Shown piece after piece: positions 1 to 13,325 of a stretch of 64,000 nt of DNA. Position 1 is the stretch's first letter. Each line of letters opens with the position of its first letter. This DNA is from Latrodectus hesperus. Taxonomy: Eukaryota; Arthropoda; Arachnida; Araneae; Theridiidae. Below the pieces are notes generated by a model. That model saw only the letters and a program-made list of their open reading frames with translations. It was not told the origin of the DNA and ran no database searches. The position numbers and the translations under genes were made by a program. The stretch spans positions 41,532,436-41,596,435 of the forward strand of contig CM075857.1 of assembly GCA_037975125.1 (NCBI GenBank), written 5' to 3'.

Positions 1-1082
1 AAGCAATGTTTCTAGCAAAACAATTTTTTATTTGAATAAAATACACTGATACTACTTCATCAGAGGATTTACGTCCAACGAAAAATTTCACTGAGAATTT
101 TTATACCTGCTAGTTTTGAAACTTTTAAACTAAGCACCTTTAGTCCACGGAGAAATTACGAAATCAAGAACTTGATTTTTTACGAGAGTTTTATCAATTG
201 TATTGAGACACAGGTAGCACTTTGTATGGAATAGGACGAGAAAATATACTTAATCTGACATATACCTTTGTTTTTATAGTGTTAATTCACTTCTTTTTTG
301 AATTCTGCTTTTATTTTATTTAAAATTAAGTACTTAAAATTAAAGAAAAAGTGTAAGAGAGTTTCACTTTCTTATTAATAATCTGAATTCTAAATATGAA
401 GTTATGAATATTAATCGGTATCATATTATATATAATACCAATCTTTTTAAAAACTATTTTCAAATACTTTTCTAGAGGTTTTTATGATGAATCATCCTCA
501 TTCAGCTTAGTAACAATTTTAATATACATATTAATTAAGTATATTTTGAACTCATAAACGGAACTTGAGATTTTGTAACATTTGCATATCCCTAATTAGT
601 ACAAGGTTTTTATTTGAATTTTAAAATTATTATCAAGACTTTCTCATAGGATACCGGAAAAGGATTACATTTCTAACTATAAATGAAAGGTTAAAAAATT
701 TTGATGATAATGTATTTAATATTCCTATCACAATAAATACAATGGATATCAAAATTTGCTTTCAAGTTATTTTTAGTTTTGAATTAAAATATTTTTGTGT
801 ACAACAAACTTGTGTTAATAACATGTTTTTTAAAATAATCATTTGTAATGATTAATATGAAATTATTTTCTTTAGTGTTAACTGTTTATATTAAGAAGAT
901 TTATATTTCGAAACGCATTTTGTTGGAATAGAAAACCGGTGATTTTAGTCATATATACTTTTTCAGAGAATAATTAACACTTAAAATAAGTTTAAAAAAT
1001 TTATAAAATTTTAGTTTATTTAAATTTGAATCCTTTCTTTTAAATTTGACTGTCTATAATTTTTCTCTCTTTATAAATATAA
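1..1082. other. AT-rich non-coding DNA
   Basis: Nothing recognisable. The stretch is AT-rich with short A and T runs and no sustained open frame or splice-bounded coding segment. Confidence 0.6.
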
Positions 1083-1345
1083 GTTTTTTTCCAACGGCGG
1101 ACACTTGGTTGATGAACCCTATCCCATAACAAGGCCAAAATTATTTGTCGCCAAAATTGTTATTGCTACTAATTTGTCGTTACCCAGCTGGAGAACCTGT
1201 GAACCAAGTCACGGAGGCGAGTATCGTTGCCCGCGCCATACCACCACAAACCCGTTTAGAAGCCACATTCATACAGAAGAAAGGACAGAGAAATACAGAG
1301 AAAACAGAAAGAGAGTAACATCCATGACTGAACCGTGATTCGAAC
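1083..1345 (-). repeat. tRNA-related SINE relic
   Basis: On the minus strand a Pol III B-box-like GGTTCGAATCA lies near 1333-1343 and is followed by a more GC-rich body running down to about 1083. The island is clearly richer in G and C than its surroundings. No convincing A box or acceptor-stem pairing is present, so it is not a functional tRNA. Small open frames on both strands here are by-products of the higher GC content. Confidence 0.45.
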
Positions 1346-3814
1346 CAGGGATTTTTCTCGATATAATTGTTTAGATTTTGCTTCAATCAGTAAAATATCA
1401 TTATCGATTTATTTTTGTTTCGTTTAAAAATTATTATACAAAAATAAATTTTAAAAAAAATTAGTAAAATCCTCCCTGTTGATTTAAACTAATTATAAAA
1501 TGAGTGTTTTGTTTTGTCTCTTTCATTTTGCTTTTTCTTCTGCTCTATTTTTAACGTGTTCAATTTCGGAAGCGATATCGCTAAAAATTTAAAGATATAA
1601 AAACTAATTATTTAAAACAACAGTTAATTTTAATAATTTTAAAAACTTTTACAAAATAAAAAGTTATAATTAAAAAATACTTCTTTATTACTAGTAAAAA
1701 TCATGAATGGATTTTTTCTTATCGCTGTCAACACTCAGGCATTCCATGGTGAACTTCGCCTTGTTTGCTGCCGATCAAAGAATGCGATTTGAAAGCAGAT
1801 AGCAAATTCTCAATACAATGTGACATAAATGAAACGTTATCTGGTGTCACAGATATTTTAAGCCAATGAGAATTGTAATAAAGTGGCTTAATCATGATTT
1901 CAATTTGAATGAAAGAAACAACTATTATATGGTTAAAAATGAAATACAATAATTTAATTTGCATGAATTTTGTACTTAATCATAATTGAAACAAAAATCT
2001 TTTTGATATCAAAACAGATTGATACCTCTAAAAAGAAAAACATTCTGAAACTACTATATATTTTCCTAAGATACAAATCCTAGATGTACTTGGGATTATA
2101 AAAATTTTTAAAATTTATTTATTTAGATTCTAATTTCTGTTTTTAGTCTTACAATTTAATGAAATTTAAATAAAATGTAATTATTTTATTAAAATTTCAT
2201 TCAGAAAAATGTTTCTAAAAAACTTTCAAAGAATAAAATAATAAATTTATGATAACATTACTGTAGGATTAAGATACAAAATATTTGCAAACCCATGCAT
2301 CTGAATGAACTATAAACAGTTCATAAAATATTTTGTGTAAAAAAATTGCTATAATTTCTATATATTTTTGAGGTATAAAAAGATATTTTATAAATATATT
2401 AAGAGTGGAACTCATTAGAATAAAAAATAATTCTGTAATATAAAGAATTTATATATTTTTTATGTACAGATATTTTACACTGTCTTTGTTTCCCACACAA
2501 TTTAACTAAAATTAATTTCATGTTGGAGTTACAATGAAGTATACATTTTATTACTTAATAACTTCAAAATTTTGCATCAATTAGTTTTTTCTCTTATAGC
2601 AGTATATTTCTTCAATTAGTATATTTCTTAACGTAATTAATTTTGACCAAAAAATGTTTCGACATCTTCAAACTAAATTGTAATTGGAGTATAATTTCTG
2701 AAATTTTAACTACAATTGTAACCGTTTTTAGAATAAAAACAAAGCCGGCTAGCTTTAAGAATTATTAGCCGACAATATCTTCAATAATAAAGAAAAATAC
2801 AAGAAGAATTATAAAATTATACGTAAAGATAGAACACAATAATTTACATTTGATTCGAAAGCAATTCAATATACCATCTTAAGACAACTGAAATTTGATT
2901 CTTTCTTTATTGTTCTTGTTGTTACTCGATGGCAAATAAATTTTTGTTGCCACTTGAAGTTTGATAAAATAGTCCCATTATACATTAATATTAAACAATT
3001 TTATAATAAATAGGAAAATTAATATTAAAAAATATTGTTTCAAGTGATTAAAAATTGCTTAACAAAAATTTTTCTCGAGAATTTTTACAAAATATTTTAT
3101 TATCTTAAATATAAAAACTACATAGCAATGAAAAAAATAAAAAGATGAACTATTTTTAATGAAATGCATTTATTATAATTGTCAGCCTTAAATATTAAGC
3201 AAATTTAACTTCCAATTTTATTTCAAGTTTTTGATTCAGCTTAAATTTCTTTTTATATCGTGATTGTCTTATTGATTTTATTTAAAGTAGTTGAAAACAT
3301 TTAGCTTTTCCAAAATGTACTTACATTATTTTAATTACGTTATTATAATTTTGAAGTTAAATGATATCTATATATTGATAAGTTGTTTATCAATTATTAG
3401 ATTTCAAAATATATATAAATGATTGGATTGTATGCAGTAATTGTTCAAAAATAATAAAATAGTCTTTATGAAATAAAAACTTCGTTAAAAATTACTATTT
3501 ACATTCGTTTATTCAGATTAGAATTTTATAGTTTTATAAAGATAACTTTTCTCTATATTTTAAAAACTTATAAACTCTTTTATAAAATGATCATACCTTT
3601 ATTGGACAATAAAAAAATCAAAAAAATTAATAAATATATTAAAAATTGATAATTCTGTTATATAGAATAATCAATTATGTAAGTTTGTTTGTCGTTAAAA
3701 TGTTATTTTTCGCGGGGAGGGCTAAAATTCGACCCAGAATTACGATTTATAGTATTTCACAAGATATGAAATTAGTATACAGGAAGCTTTAAAAACTATT
3801 CGGATCTATTCAGT
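1346..3814. other. AT-rich non-coding DNA
   Basis: No gene, repeat boundary or coding signature seen. A short frame on the minus strand at 1728-1964 has no family resemblance that I recognise and looks like chance. Confidence 0.55.
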
Positions 3815-3866
3815 TGCTAATATTTTGGTAAAACAATACATATGCTAATATTTTGGTAAAATGGCT
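3815..3866 (+). repeat. short direct repeat, 28-bp period
   Basis: The string TGCTAATATTTTGGTAAAA occurs at 3815 and again at 3843, a tandem spacing of 28 bp. Confidence 0.7.
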
Positions 3867-3930
3867 AGTATCGTAATTTTAAATGTGGTATAGATTACAC
3901 ATTTCACCTCTCCTTTTGTTGAACAACAGG

Positions 3931-4076
3931 AAATGGGGTCAAGCATTACTGTCAAACAGGTATTTCAGACACCGAGTAATGGAAAATGTAACGGCCTAAG
4001 GCTAAATGGGGGCAAGCAGTACTGTCAAATAGGTATTTTAGATACCGAGTAATGGAAAACGTAAAAGCCTAAGGCT
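3931..4076 (+). repeat. 73-bp tandem duplication
   Basis: Two adjacent copies (3931-4003 and 4004-4076) both start AAATGGGG and end CCTAAGGCT, with about ten differences. The segment has higher GC than its surroundings and lies just upstream of a SINE-like relic, so it may be part of an older repeat. Confidence 0.8.
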
Positions 4077-4099
4077 TTCATAAGGTATTTTAATAATTA

Positions 4100-4290
4100 C
4101 CATGCAAATTGTCTTCTAGGAGGACTTTTTCACAGACAATGGGGCGTATTTAAGTGTCGCAAAAGAATAAACGTGGATAACTCCCAAGCAGCCACTCCAA
4201 CAAACATACATGCAGAATTCTACCATCCATTTCCCATCATTCAACTGTGACTGGCATCGAACCAGAGACCGAGACTGTTTCTTGAGAGTT
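4100..4290 (-). repeat. tRNA-related SINE relic, family 2
   Basis: On the minus strand a B-box-like GGTTCGATGCC (about 4257-4267) is followed by a body that shares short blocks with the copy at 35150-35350, notably CAGTTGAAT/CTGTTGAAT, ATGGATG and TTTTGCGACA. The shared order of blocks on the same strand relative to the B box supports one SINE family. The 5' part is poorly preserved. Confidence 0.55.
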
Positions 4291-6375
4291 CTATAAGTAG
4301 TGACATATACAGGGGATGTTAAAAAATGTTATTAAGCCTTTTAGCTTTTAGACTGCCTTCCATATGGGGTCAAATATACGTATTTTGCTAATTCTTGTTA
4401 TAAAAAAAATCATTCACACTAATAATTTTTTCTTAAATGATTTGAATTTTTTAAGGATATTTTATGATAATTAAAAAATTGGAATGATTTTTTTTTTTTA
4501 AATTTCGCTAGCAATTTAAGGATTATTCATGTATTGCTACCTGATGCACAACGTAATCATCCTTTAACCCATATTAAGGAAAATTATGGGTGTACTGAGA
4601 TTCTAATTTTTTTAATCTTCCTGTAACCAAATATGCTTTCGATGCTTTCGATAACTCAATCTATTATAATTTAATAAAATGCTTTTTAACTCTTTAATTT
4701 TAAAGAAAAATTAAGAAACTAAAGGTGCATTTTTTTAAGGAAAATCTTGGGTAATCTCAATTTCGATTCCAGCCATCATCGAGAAATGTTGTTTCTGTAA
4801 GTGTATAGTTTGGGTTAGATAGTTAGAAATTCGTTTGCATTTCATTCATTTAAATACTTTATAAAAAATATTAAATACGTTTCAAATTTCTTTTCAAACT
4901 TATTTAAGCGTAATTATTAAATTATTCGTAAGCATATTTCAATTAATAACAATATAAATTATTTTCAAGAAAACGATATATTTTATTAATTAGTACAAGT
5001 TCTTATAATTTTACACGAAAAGAATCAAATTGATAACTGCAAACCATTTTCTCGAAATATCAACCAATAACTATGCTACAGAATAATTAATAATGATAGT
5101 ATCACAGAATAATAAGTCTTATCTAAATAGACGCTGAATGTATCTATCTGTGATGAATACATTCAGAGACATCTGCTGGTAAATTCTGCACTAAACTATC
5201 TCAGAATAAACTCAGTTTCCCCCCTTCTCAAGCGTTTTCCTATTTACAATTTCGAATGTTGCAAAATATTAGGATATATAAAATCGTTTGCAGCAAGATT
5301 TTTTTCATTGTGAAATTCATTTACGAAGAAGCATTTCATTTAATAAGAAAATAAAAGTTTTCAAATAACTTTACGATTAAAAAAAGCCAAAATATATGCT
5401 TTTTTAAATAATAAACAGATATTTTAATAACCAGCAAATTTTATGTAACAAATACTTTCGCCTGTTTGTTCTTGTTTTATTAATAAGAGAAATAAAATTG
5501 GCAGCACTTCCAGAAGTAAGATAATTAGCATGAGATTCTTTGTGTGCGTGGCAATGATAATTACAGACTATTGAAGCATTCCTGCAAGATTAATGTTATT
5601 CATAACCAATAATACAATGCATTTCGCAAACATATTCCCAACAACTATTACACCATTAATAATAGAATAAGATAATCATTTGTATCTACTAGCTGTAACC
5701 GCGTGATCTCTCTAAAATATGGAGTTGGTTTTTTGACATTGAATTTATTATCATTTTAAATATATTTATTCATCAAAATTGAAACAGAATCTTATAAGTT
5801 TAAAAATTAGTGTAATTTATATATAATTGTTTTTACATCATATATGTTCTTTGGAGCTAAGTTCTTAACATATTTTTAAGAACTCATTTAAAAAGTTAAG
5901 CTGTATCGCTGGTACGTATTATTTTTCAGAGAATATTTTATTGTTGGATAAATTTGCGGTATATATATGTGATTTAACCTCTGAAAAAAAGAGAAAATAT
6001 GAAACACCTATTAGAAGAATAATCGCAGATGTATTTCCCATTAAATGATTGACAAGCTGTACCGTGATTTATTATCATGCACATTAGCTCCACTTTGAAT
6101 TCAAAACTTACTTGAAGATATGGATACTAATTTCAGTATTGCACAATTTCCAATCTAATGTTCTGGTGCTCTTTTCTTTTGAGCATTTTATTGGAGACTG
6201 TTACCATAAAAGGCAGTTCTAAAATTATGTTGTTTTATAATGTCCTGCTATTACTAATTTCAACTCTACAAGGGGTGGACGTGATAGCATCTTACATGGT
6301 AGGGCATCCCAGTGCTTGTGCCATCGTAGCTCCGAAAGTGCATCCGCGTAATCTAGAAATAAATTTCAAGCAGAA
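4291..6375. other. AT-rich non-coding DNA
   Basis: Nothing recognisable beyond short A/T runs, including a run of T near 4490. Confidence 0.55.
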
Positions 6376-6557
6376 GACCTAGGTTTGCCACTCCTAGAGG
6401 TATCATTTCATATGGAGGACATTGCGACCACAGCATATTTAACATTCCCCAGCCTCCATGAGCGAGCTGAATAGATCTTCAATTGGATCAGGATTCGAAC
6501 TCATTAACCTCTGATAAGGAGAATCAATGCTCTAACCAATCAGGCCGCAGCTGCCGT
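6376..6557 (-). repeat. tRNA-derived SINE, family 3
   Basis: Read on the minus strand, the 5' part has a tRNA-like layout: an A-box-like TGGTTAGAGCA (about 6530-6542), then about 30 nt, then a B-box GAGTTCGAATCC (about 6492-6504). A body follows towards 6376. No acceptor stem pairs, so this is a tRNA-derived retroposon and not a tRNA gene. Confidence 0.6.
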
Positions 6558-6739
6558 TAATTCTAAAATTATACTAATGACGAATTTGTTTTCTATGATT
6601 TAAGAATGCACACTAAATATAAAGAACTGATAATTTTGAGACAAATAAAATCGCAGTTTATAATAGTCATTAGAAAAAGGCATCATTCTCGTATTCAAAA
6701 GGTAGTTTGTTCTATATTTGAACCAGCTGACGACAACAG

Positions 6740-8035
6740 AGGGTTGAGAGAGTCTAAGCACGTTTAATATTAAGCTGACGATGAGAGAGCTTATGTACGT
6801 TAACTGCGCAGATTGTCTTTTTAGTTTCTACTAGAAGTAGTAAGGAAAAAATTTTTTGGGAACAAAAAACTGTTTTATTGCTGTTCTAAATATTCTCCTT
6901 TTAGATTTATAGTTTTCGATCCGTTCAAACGAATTCTTGAAATAGTTTTTTCTTATGAATTTAATATCACAGAAAGAAGCATGGTTTGTGAAGGCTTTAA
7001 TAGCTTCTTAAGGTAAAGAAAATCGCTGTCCACGCATTTTTTGTTTGACTTAAGGAAATAAGAAAAAGTCGCTAGGCGACAAATCAGGAGAATATGAGCA
7101 ATGAGTCAGTATTTGATATTATTATCTTTTGAGTAACTAATTATTTCACTTGCTATGTGGGATGCAATTATTTCACACGTTGTGATGAAGATTGATGTCG
7201 CTATTTTTGTTGTTTTTCTTGATTTTTGTTAATGACTTATGGCAGACAAATTTCTGTGTACCATTTATCGTTATGTCCTGGTAGGTTAAAGAAACAAACA
7301 ATCATTTTCTTGGAAGTACTTAGTGAACGAACTACTTTCGAAGGATTCATTTCATCTGAAAACACCCAAACTTTGTATAGTTATTCTGTTTCCTGCTCAC
7401 ATAAATTTATTCAAGTTTTATCACCTGTTACGATGTTGTATACGGATTCTGCAGTTTCCAATTTGAATTTTTGTAGCATTTTTTTCGCCTATTTGTGCAC
7501 GGGCTTCTTCTTGAGTTTTTGCAAACTGTGCGGAATCCAAATGGAATAAATATTTTTAACAACTAAATGTTGGTGCATAATCAAATGCATTGGGCACAGA
7601 TGCTGTATAATCCAGGATGCCAAACTTTGAATTTAGTGATCTTTTTGGTGAATTTTCTTATTCATCTGGCAACCTGGTTTTTATTACATCATAAATATAT
7701 AGACGTATGAGAATTATGCAGAAAATTCTCCTTTATCAACTCTAATTTTTACGTCATCGCTTACGTCCCAATTGGAAACATTTCTTCATAGTCAAAAAAC
7801 TTCAGAATTCCTGGATTATACGGCATCTGTCTGTGATATGCCAAGAGATGCTTCTATCTCATGATAAGTAACTTGCTGATCTTTTTCAGTCAACTTTCGA
7901 AAAGCATCTATATTGCTTGATTTGGAAATCCTCATCCAAAATCCATTGGTAATGACAATCGATTTTAATCATTCACGATATTCATCACTCACAAATGCAC
8001 TACTAAATTTTGTTGAACAATTGTAAACAGTCATT
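6740..8035 (-). pseudogene. decayed mariner-family transposase
   Basis: The minus strand from about 7990 to 6840 reads, across several frames and stops, as a mariner (SETMAR-like) DDE/D transposase. Recognisable pieces in order are a TGDKT-type block (near 7430), VWVFSDEMNPSK with its catalytic-type Asp (near 7370-7340), SLSTSKKMIVCFF (near 7320-7290), and SPDLSPSDFFLFP (near 7092-7050), which is the mariner D34D-type block. At least a dozen stops and frameshifts make it inactive. Possible inverted ends are a shared GTTGAGAGAG motif at about 6743-6752 and its complement at about 8095-8104; this end call is tentative. The family identity is firm and the exact borders are not. Confidence 0.75.
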
Positions 8036-8347
8036 TCCGATGGCGCTTCCAATCCCTATCCCATTAACTTTTCAACCGCAAGAAAGAGAGCGGCCTCTCT
8101 CTCTCAACACTTCCACGCGGCACGACTCACCTCAACTAACCCCTACATGCGTCAGCAGGTTGAATAACCTCCCACAGCATTTAAGTTTTACTTTCGCCTC
8201 CTTTTGCACCGAGGGAATGCCCTCCCCCACTTCACCCCTTCTTGCTTCGCCACGCTCCTCTCTCCTAAGGAGTTGTTTAATTTTGCAATTAACCGTCGCG
8301 TATAATTCAATTTATTAACCACACTAAAGGCTAGCAATTTAATTAAA

Positions 8348-8348
<1 letters not shown>

Positions 8349-8441
<93 letters not shown>

Positions 8442-8442
8442 A
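8349..8442. repeat. (AT)n-(GT)n-(AT)n microsatellite
   Basis: A long AT dinucleotide run passes into a GT run near 8402-8422 and back to AT. Confidence 0.95.
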
Positions 8443-10480
8443 AATAAAATGAAATAAATAAATAATAATAAATGAGCCTACTACTATACTAACGTACAGC
8501 CTCTTAGATATTTTACCCCATTACATTACTGCACTCTGTGAACTTGAATTACCCATATCAATTTTAATTACTTCTTGTAATCGAACTTACTCAAACCACG
8601 AACTTCTAATTGAATATTCGTGTTTCCTACTATTTGAATATTGTTATGTAATCAACATATGCAATTTTATTCCTCCACATAATTATATTTCTTTTAGCCA
8701 TGAACCTCTAAATGAACAATTGTGTATACTAACAATTGTATACTGTACATACATATTTTTATAACTATTATCGTTAATATACTATAATTCTCTACCTTGT
8801 TAAACTCGTTCTTTTGTACTGTGAATAAAATCTTACCTTTTCTAATTTTATGGGATAGATCTTCTGAAATTCTATTCTGGAAGATCACATGTTTTTTACT
8901 AACCATTTTGTATTGCATGTATATTGTTATATGTTTCCATGTTAAATTACTTTTTAACTTTTGCCCTATTGCCTACTATATACCCATTCACAACCTTTGT
9001 GCTGGCTGTATGTTTCACCTGAAAAACCATTTGTTCTGCATAATTCTGATGTATATAAAGTATACTACTTATAGCTACAATTATATTTACCCACCTGTTA
9101 TTGCCTATAACTTCAACTCTATCCTCCCCTAAGAACTACATGGTCATGGGCCTATAATCTTTTCGCTAATGTAAAAGATATACTCGTGCCATATTTTTAT
9201 TTTATTTTATTTTACCTTGTCTCCATCTCCTTTGATTTTCCTTTTATCACTTAAATAAAATTCGTCCTCTCTCTCTAACTTAACGTATCTGATAAAATCT
9301 GTCACTCCCTTTATCAGATAACCCCTTTTATCTTATTATCATTGTTATTGTTATTATTATCATCAATATTATTTTTATATTAATCATAAACACTGTGTAT
9401 CTGTATAAATTATATGTAAACTCTATCTCGTTAACAAAATACACACTGTTTTGATGCACCATATTTTTAATGAATCATGTATGCTCCTTCATTATCCTTC
9501 AATACTACTCTTTAATTTTGTGCAATTGTAATTATATGTTTAATCTATACTGTGTATTTTCCGTTTACCCTGTGGTAGAAACCTACCAAAACCTTGTATA
9601 TACTCAATCCTGTCACTCCACTTTAGAAAACCCCTTTTTATTATTATCACTGATATTGTCCTTGTTATTATCAATATTAACTACAATCCCTGTTTACCTG
9701 TATAAATCACATGTAAACCTCCTCTCATTAATAAACTATACACTGTATCGATGCACTATATTTATAACGAGTTATGTATGATCAAAAACTTCTTATAATA
9801 CTACTCCTTATTAGTGCAATCGTACATATACGTTTAATGTACTATGTTTTTCTATCCTTGTATAGGCACGGCCAACTAGACACTGTGTGTCTAGTTGGCC
9901 GTGGTATAGGTGTTTGTATTTGTCACAAACTTGTACTTGATATTTATCTCGTATGTTCCCTGTAATTTTGTCAACTGTCACTTGTTATTGCTGTTATGTT
10001 AGTTATGTTTAGCACTTTATGTCTGTATACTCTGTGGCTGTAATCTACCTAAATTTAGTATATACATAAGCCTGTATTATTATGCCTTTACTAATGCAAA
10101 CTCATTTCTTGTTCACTTATCTGCTAAATGCAATCACTCATGTTCTATAATGTAAATTAGGTATTATAATTGCAGTTCTACACTGCCATATGTATTCATA
10201 TTATTCCCTTTTCATTTTTTATTTATAATATCATGTATGCTCTTTTGTGACTCAAATTATTATTATCATACCCATGTGCCATGATCAATCTGCTCTGCGG
10301 TACTAACTGTTTATGATGATTTAATTATGCTTGTTTTAATTGGCATTGTCACTGCCGCTCTAACCTGTACTCCGTATACTTTTCCATACTTATTTTATTT
10401 TATTCTCATTTTTTGGTCATATCTGTTACTTTGCTTGTAGGTAAGTTATAAGATACTACCATAACTTTCTAAGGTATGGA
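8443..10480 (+). repeat. G-poor repetitive block
   Basis: About 2 kb in which the plus strand is rich in T, A and C but poor in G, unlike the flanks. It contains an imperfect tandem duplication at about 9299-9860: CTGTCACTCC at 9299 and 9610, and CTGTATAAAT at 9401 and 9698, so the period is 297-311 bp. Weaker relatives of the unit lie at about 8600/8695 and about 10010-10075. Several T-rich hydrophobic open frames here are compositional artefacts. Confidence 0.6.
9860..9910. repeat. perfect hairpin flanked by 7-bp direct repeats
   Basis: The arms at 9867-9883 and 9887-9903 are perfect inverted complements (17 bp) around a 3-nt loop. The motif GTATAGG stands immediately outside on both sides (9860-9866 and 9904-9910) in direct orientation. 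The arms are GC-richer than the surroundings. Confidence 0.9.
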
Positions 10481-13214
10481 GGAATAATTACAACGAATAA
10501 TTAAGCAACTAATTAAGTAAACTAATTAATTTTTCTTATATCTATAATAAAGCTAAAGTAAACCAATTTAAATCAGGAAAAAAATATATATATATATGTA
10601 TATATATATAATAATAAATAATTAAATATATAAATAAATACATAAATTAAATATATTAACAATTAGATAAATAAAGTAATTGTATACATTTACATATTTT
10701 TATATACGCAATTATCTTATCATCTAATATCAGTCTTGATAAATTTAATCCCTCCCTCTTATCTGATGTGATTTAGTTGAATTCTGCTGCACCCCGCATA
10801 ATTATGCTAATTATAATTCTCTTATTATCACCTCTCAGATACTTTTTGTATTGTTCTAAATTCTCTATCTGCCTTTAAGATCTATTTACTCTTTTCCTGC
10901 CAAGCATCTCTAGCCCACCCCCTCCTCTTACCCCCAGTAACCTCCGAGCGCCTCTCTGTGGCACAGAAATAATATTCCTCTTTACAGGGTTCGAATTTCG
11001 CCCCATAAGATTTCCTTCGAACAACTAAAGGGGATTTAATTGCCGAAAGTCGTAAAATTTGAAATAACTAACGCGAAAAGTTTTGGCAAAAAAAAAAAAA
11101 AGTGCATTGGCTTATTTTTAACAAAATTTGACTTTATTTCGACAAATATTTTTCATTATGTTTAATTTTTTTAACGAAATGAACTTTTTTGTATTGGCTC
11201 CATAATTTGAGAAGTTAACTTATGAATAAATCAGAAAACTAATAAATTATTGAAAAATAAAACTTTGCAAATAACAGTGCTGATTTTCTATGATAAATGT
11301 GAATTAAATGATATTTTCTTAATAATAATACAGGTATTGATTCACCAAAGTCATTTAACTTTGTTGGGACATAATGCTAATGCAAGTAACAAACATTTTT
11401 TTTTAATTTACAAAGAATTCAAGTATTGCTGCATGAATAAAATACTGAATAATAAATTTTATTTGTTTTATCGGTGGATATTTCATTGCTAAATAAACGA
11501 ATATGCTTTACAAATCTTCGACTTTAGCTCAGCAATTAAAATTAAATAAACAAAATAACAAAAAACTTTGCATGAAAAATTGGTATTGATAGATTAGAAT
11601 TAAAACTATATGTTTGACCTACTGATTTGATCAACTGAATAATGAATTGAATCTCCTGTTTTACGAAAAATTATGTAAAGGGACAGATTGTATAAAATTT
11701 TTGGTAAATAAATTAATCAAATATTACTATATTTATGTTAATAAGATATTAAGAATACAAAAAAGATAAATCTCGATAACGATTGTAACAGAATATGGAA
11801 ATCGCCGAAAATTAAAAACTTTTTAGAAATCATATTTAATGTTTCATCTTGATTTTTTTTTTTTTTAAAGTTGTATATCTGCTTAAGATTTGTAGAATTA
11901 TAACATTATTTTGCACTACAAATCTTCTGCATGTGTAAATAACGAAAATATTTTTAAATTATTTATTTATTATTATTTATTTAATTAATTTTTTTTTTGA
12001 TAAAACTATTCAAATATTATACTGATCAGTTCCACTTTCATGTATTTGAGATATAAATTTAACTTAGTAAATGCAGTTAGCTAATTTTTTTACAGATTAT
12101 CCCAGTCAAGTTACATGACTGTGAAAAATTGTGATATTGATTAAGCAAATAAACATAATCTATTTAAATTATATCCAGTTAATATTGTTTCGACTGATAA
12201 ATTCATCATTAGGACCTCTCTCTCTCTCTGGATGTGATTATTTATTATATAAATGCATTTTTTTAATAATAAATAAAAAGCACCTATAACCTACAAAAAA
12301 AATTTGTTTCGAATAAAATGAATGTGTGCAAAGTATTTCGTATATCCAATTCCTTAATAAATTACATTTATAATCACACTTTTATTACAAATATTAAGTT
12401 ATATCATAGTTTACTCACAGCAATTTCTATTAGACGACATAAAAATAGGGGACTGGAATTCTATTATCGTCCATTTTGTCAGGTTAATGGGCAGTATTTC
12501 AGGATTAGAATGTTTAAGAAACGTGTCTAAATTATCAGCTTCTTAAACAGCGATGCAGTCTATATTCAATACAACCAAAGAAAAAATTACAATATAAGGA
12601 TACAGATAGTTACTTAAATATATAATTACATTCTATTAGTATAGCTTCAACAATCTAAATCTGGATGATCGTGAGTCAAAACAATGTAAACCTTCATTTT
12701 AAAGGGGAAAAAATTACATAAAGTTTCATAAAAAATTGTATTGGTTTCATTTCATTTGCTGATTAAGTTAATAGACTTAGATTCCTTTCTTAACATGTAA
12801 AGGAAGAAACCCGAAAAAAAGGAGTCTGAAAAAAAATTCTAAAACTAATCAAATAACTTAAAAATCTTCATGCCAATTTCATTGCTTAAAAATGATTTAT
12901 ATGTGTTGATGTCATCAGAAAAGTTATACCTTCATTTTCTAATATCTTGCTTTTATATTGGCATTTTATGTTGAAAAATTCTTTTTTCGAACATTAAAAG
13001 ATTATTTATTTTTAATGTTTAAGTGCTCATTAAATGTTTATTGAGAATTATTTTATAGTAATCATTTTATTTTATGTATAAAAACATATTTTAATTTGAA
13101 AGAAATCAGGCATAATCATTATTCTGCATTGTAAATCATTAAAAATTAGAAATGTTTTTGAATGTTATAAAATTATTGACCAAAAAAATGCACCATTGTG
13201 TAAATGTCTGTCTC
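10481..13214. other. AT-rich non-coding DNA
   Basis: No gene seen. The stretch contains short AT runs (about 10585-10610), a slightly GC-richer patch at about 10900-11030 that includes a B-box-like GGTTCGAATTT (possible SINE remnant), and a short CT run near 12220. Small frames at 11250 and 12318 have no recognisable family. Confidence 0.5.
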
Positions 13215-13325
13215 CCGACAGTCGCGTTTCACGAAGGTTTATTAGCCTGAGACCAAAAGTTTAAAGTGGATTCCTAATCACTACTTACAAACAAGCCCGA
13301 GGTGGGATTCGAACCCATGAACATT
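13215..13325 (-). repeat. SINE family 1, partial copy
   Basis: The minus strand carries GGTTCGAATCCCACCTCGGG followed by AATCCACTTTAAAC and then GGTCTCAGGCTAAT. The same blocks appear in the same order in the better copies at 25631-25808 and 31900-32083. The A-box half and the 3' tail are degraded. Confidence 0.8.

Noticed and set aside
8349..8442. Functional regulatory element in the AT/GT tract
   Set aside because: It is a simple microsatellite and nothing ties it to a gene.
8797..9965. Chain of hydrophobic plus-strand open frames that look like membrane proteins
   Set aside because: They arise from T-rich, G-poor sequence. They show no family blocks and tandemly duplicated DNA underlies them.
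12318..12530. Small gene on the plus strand
   Set aside because: There is no family resemblance, no splice or promoter context, and it is of a length expected by chance.
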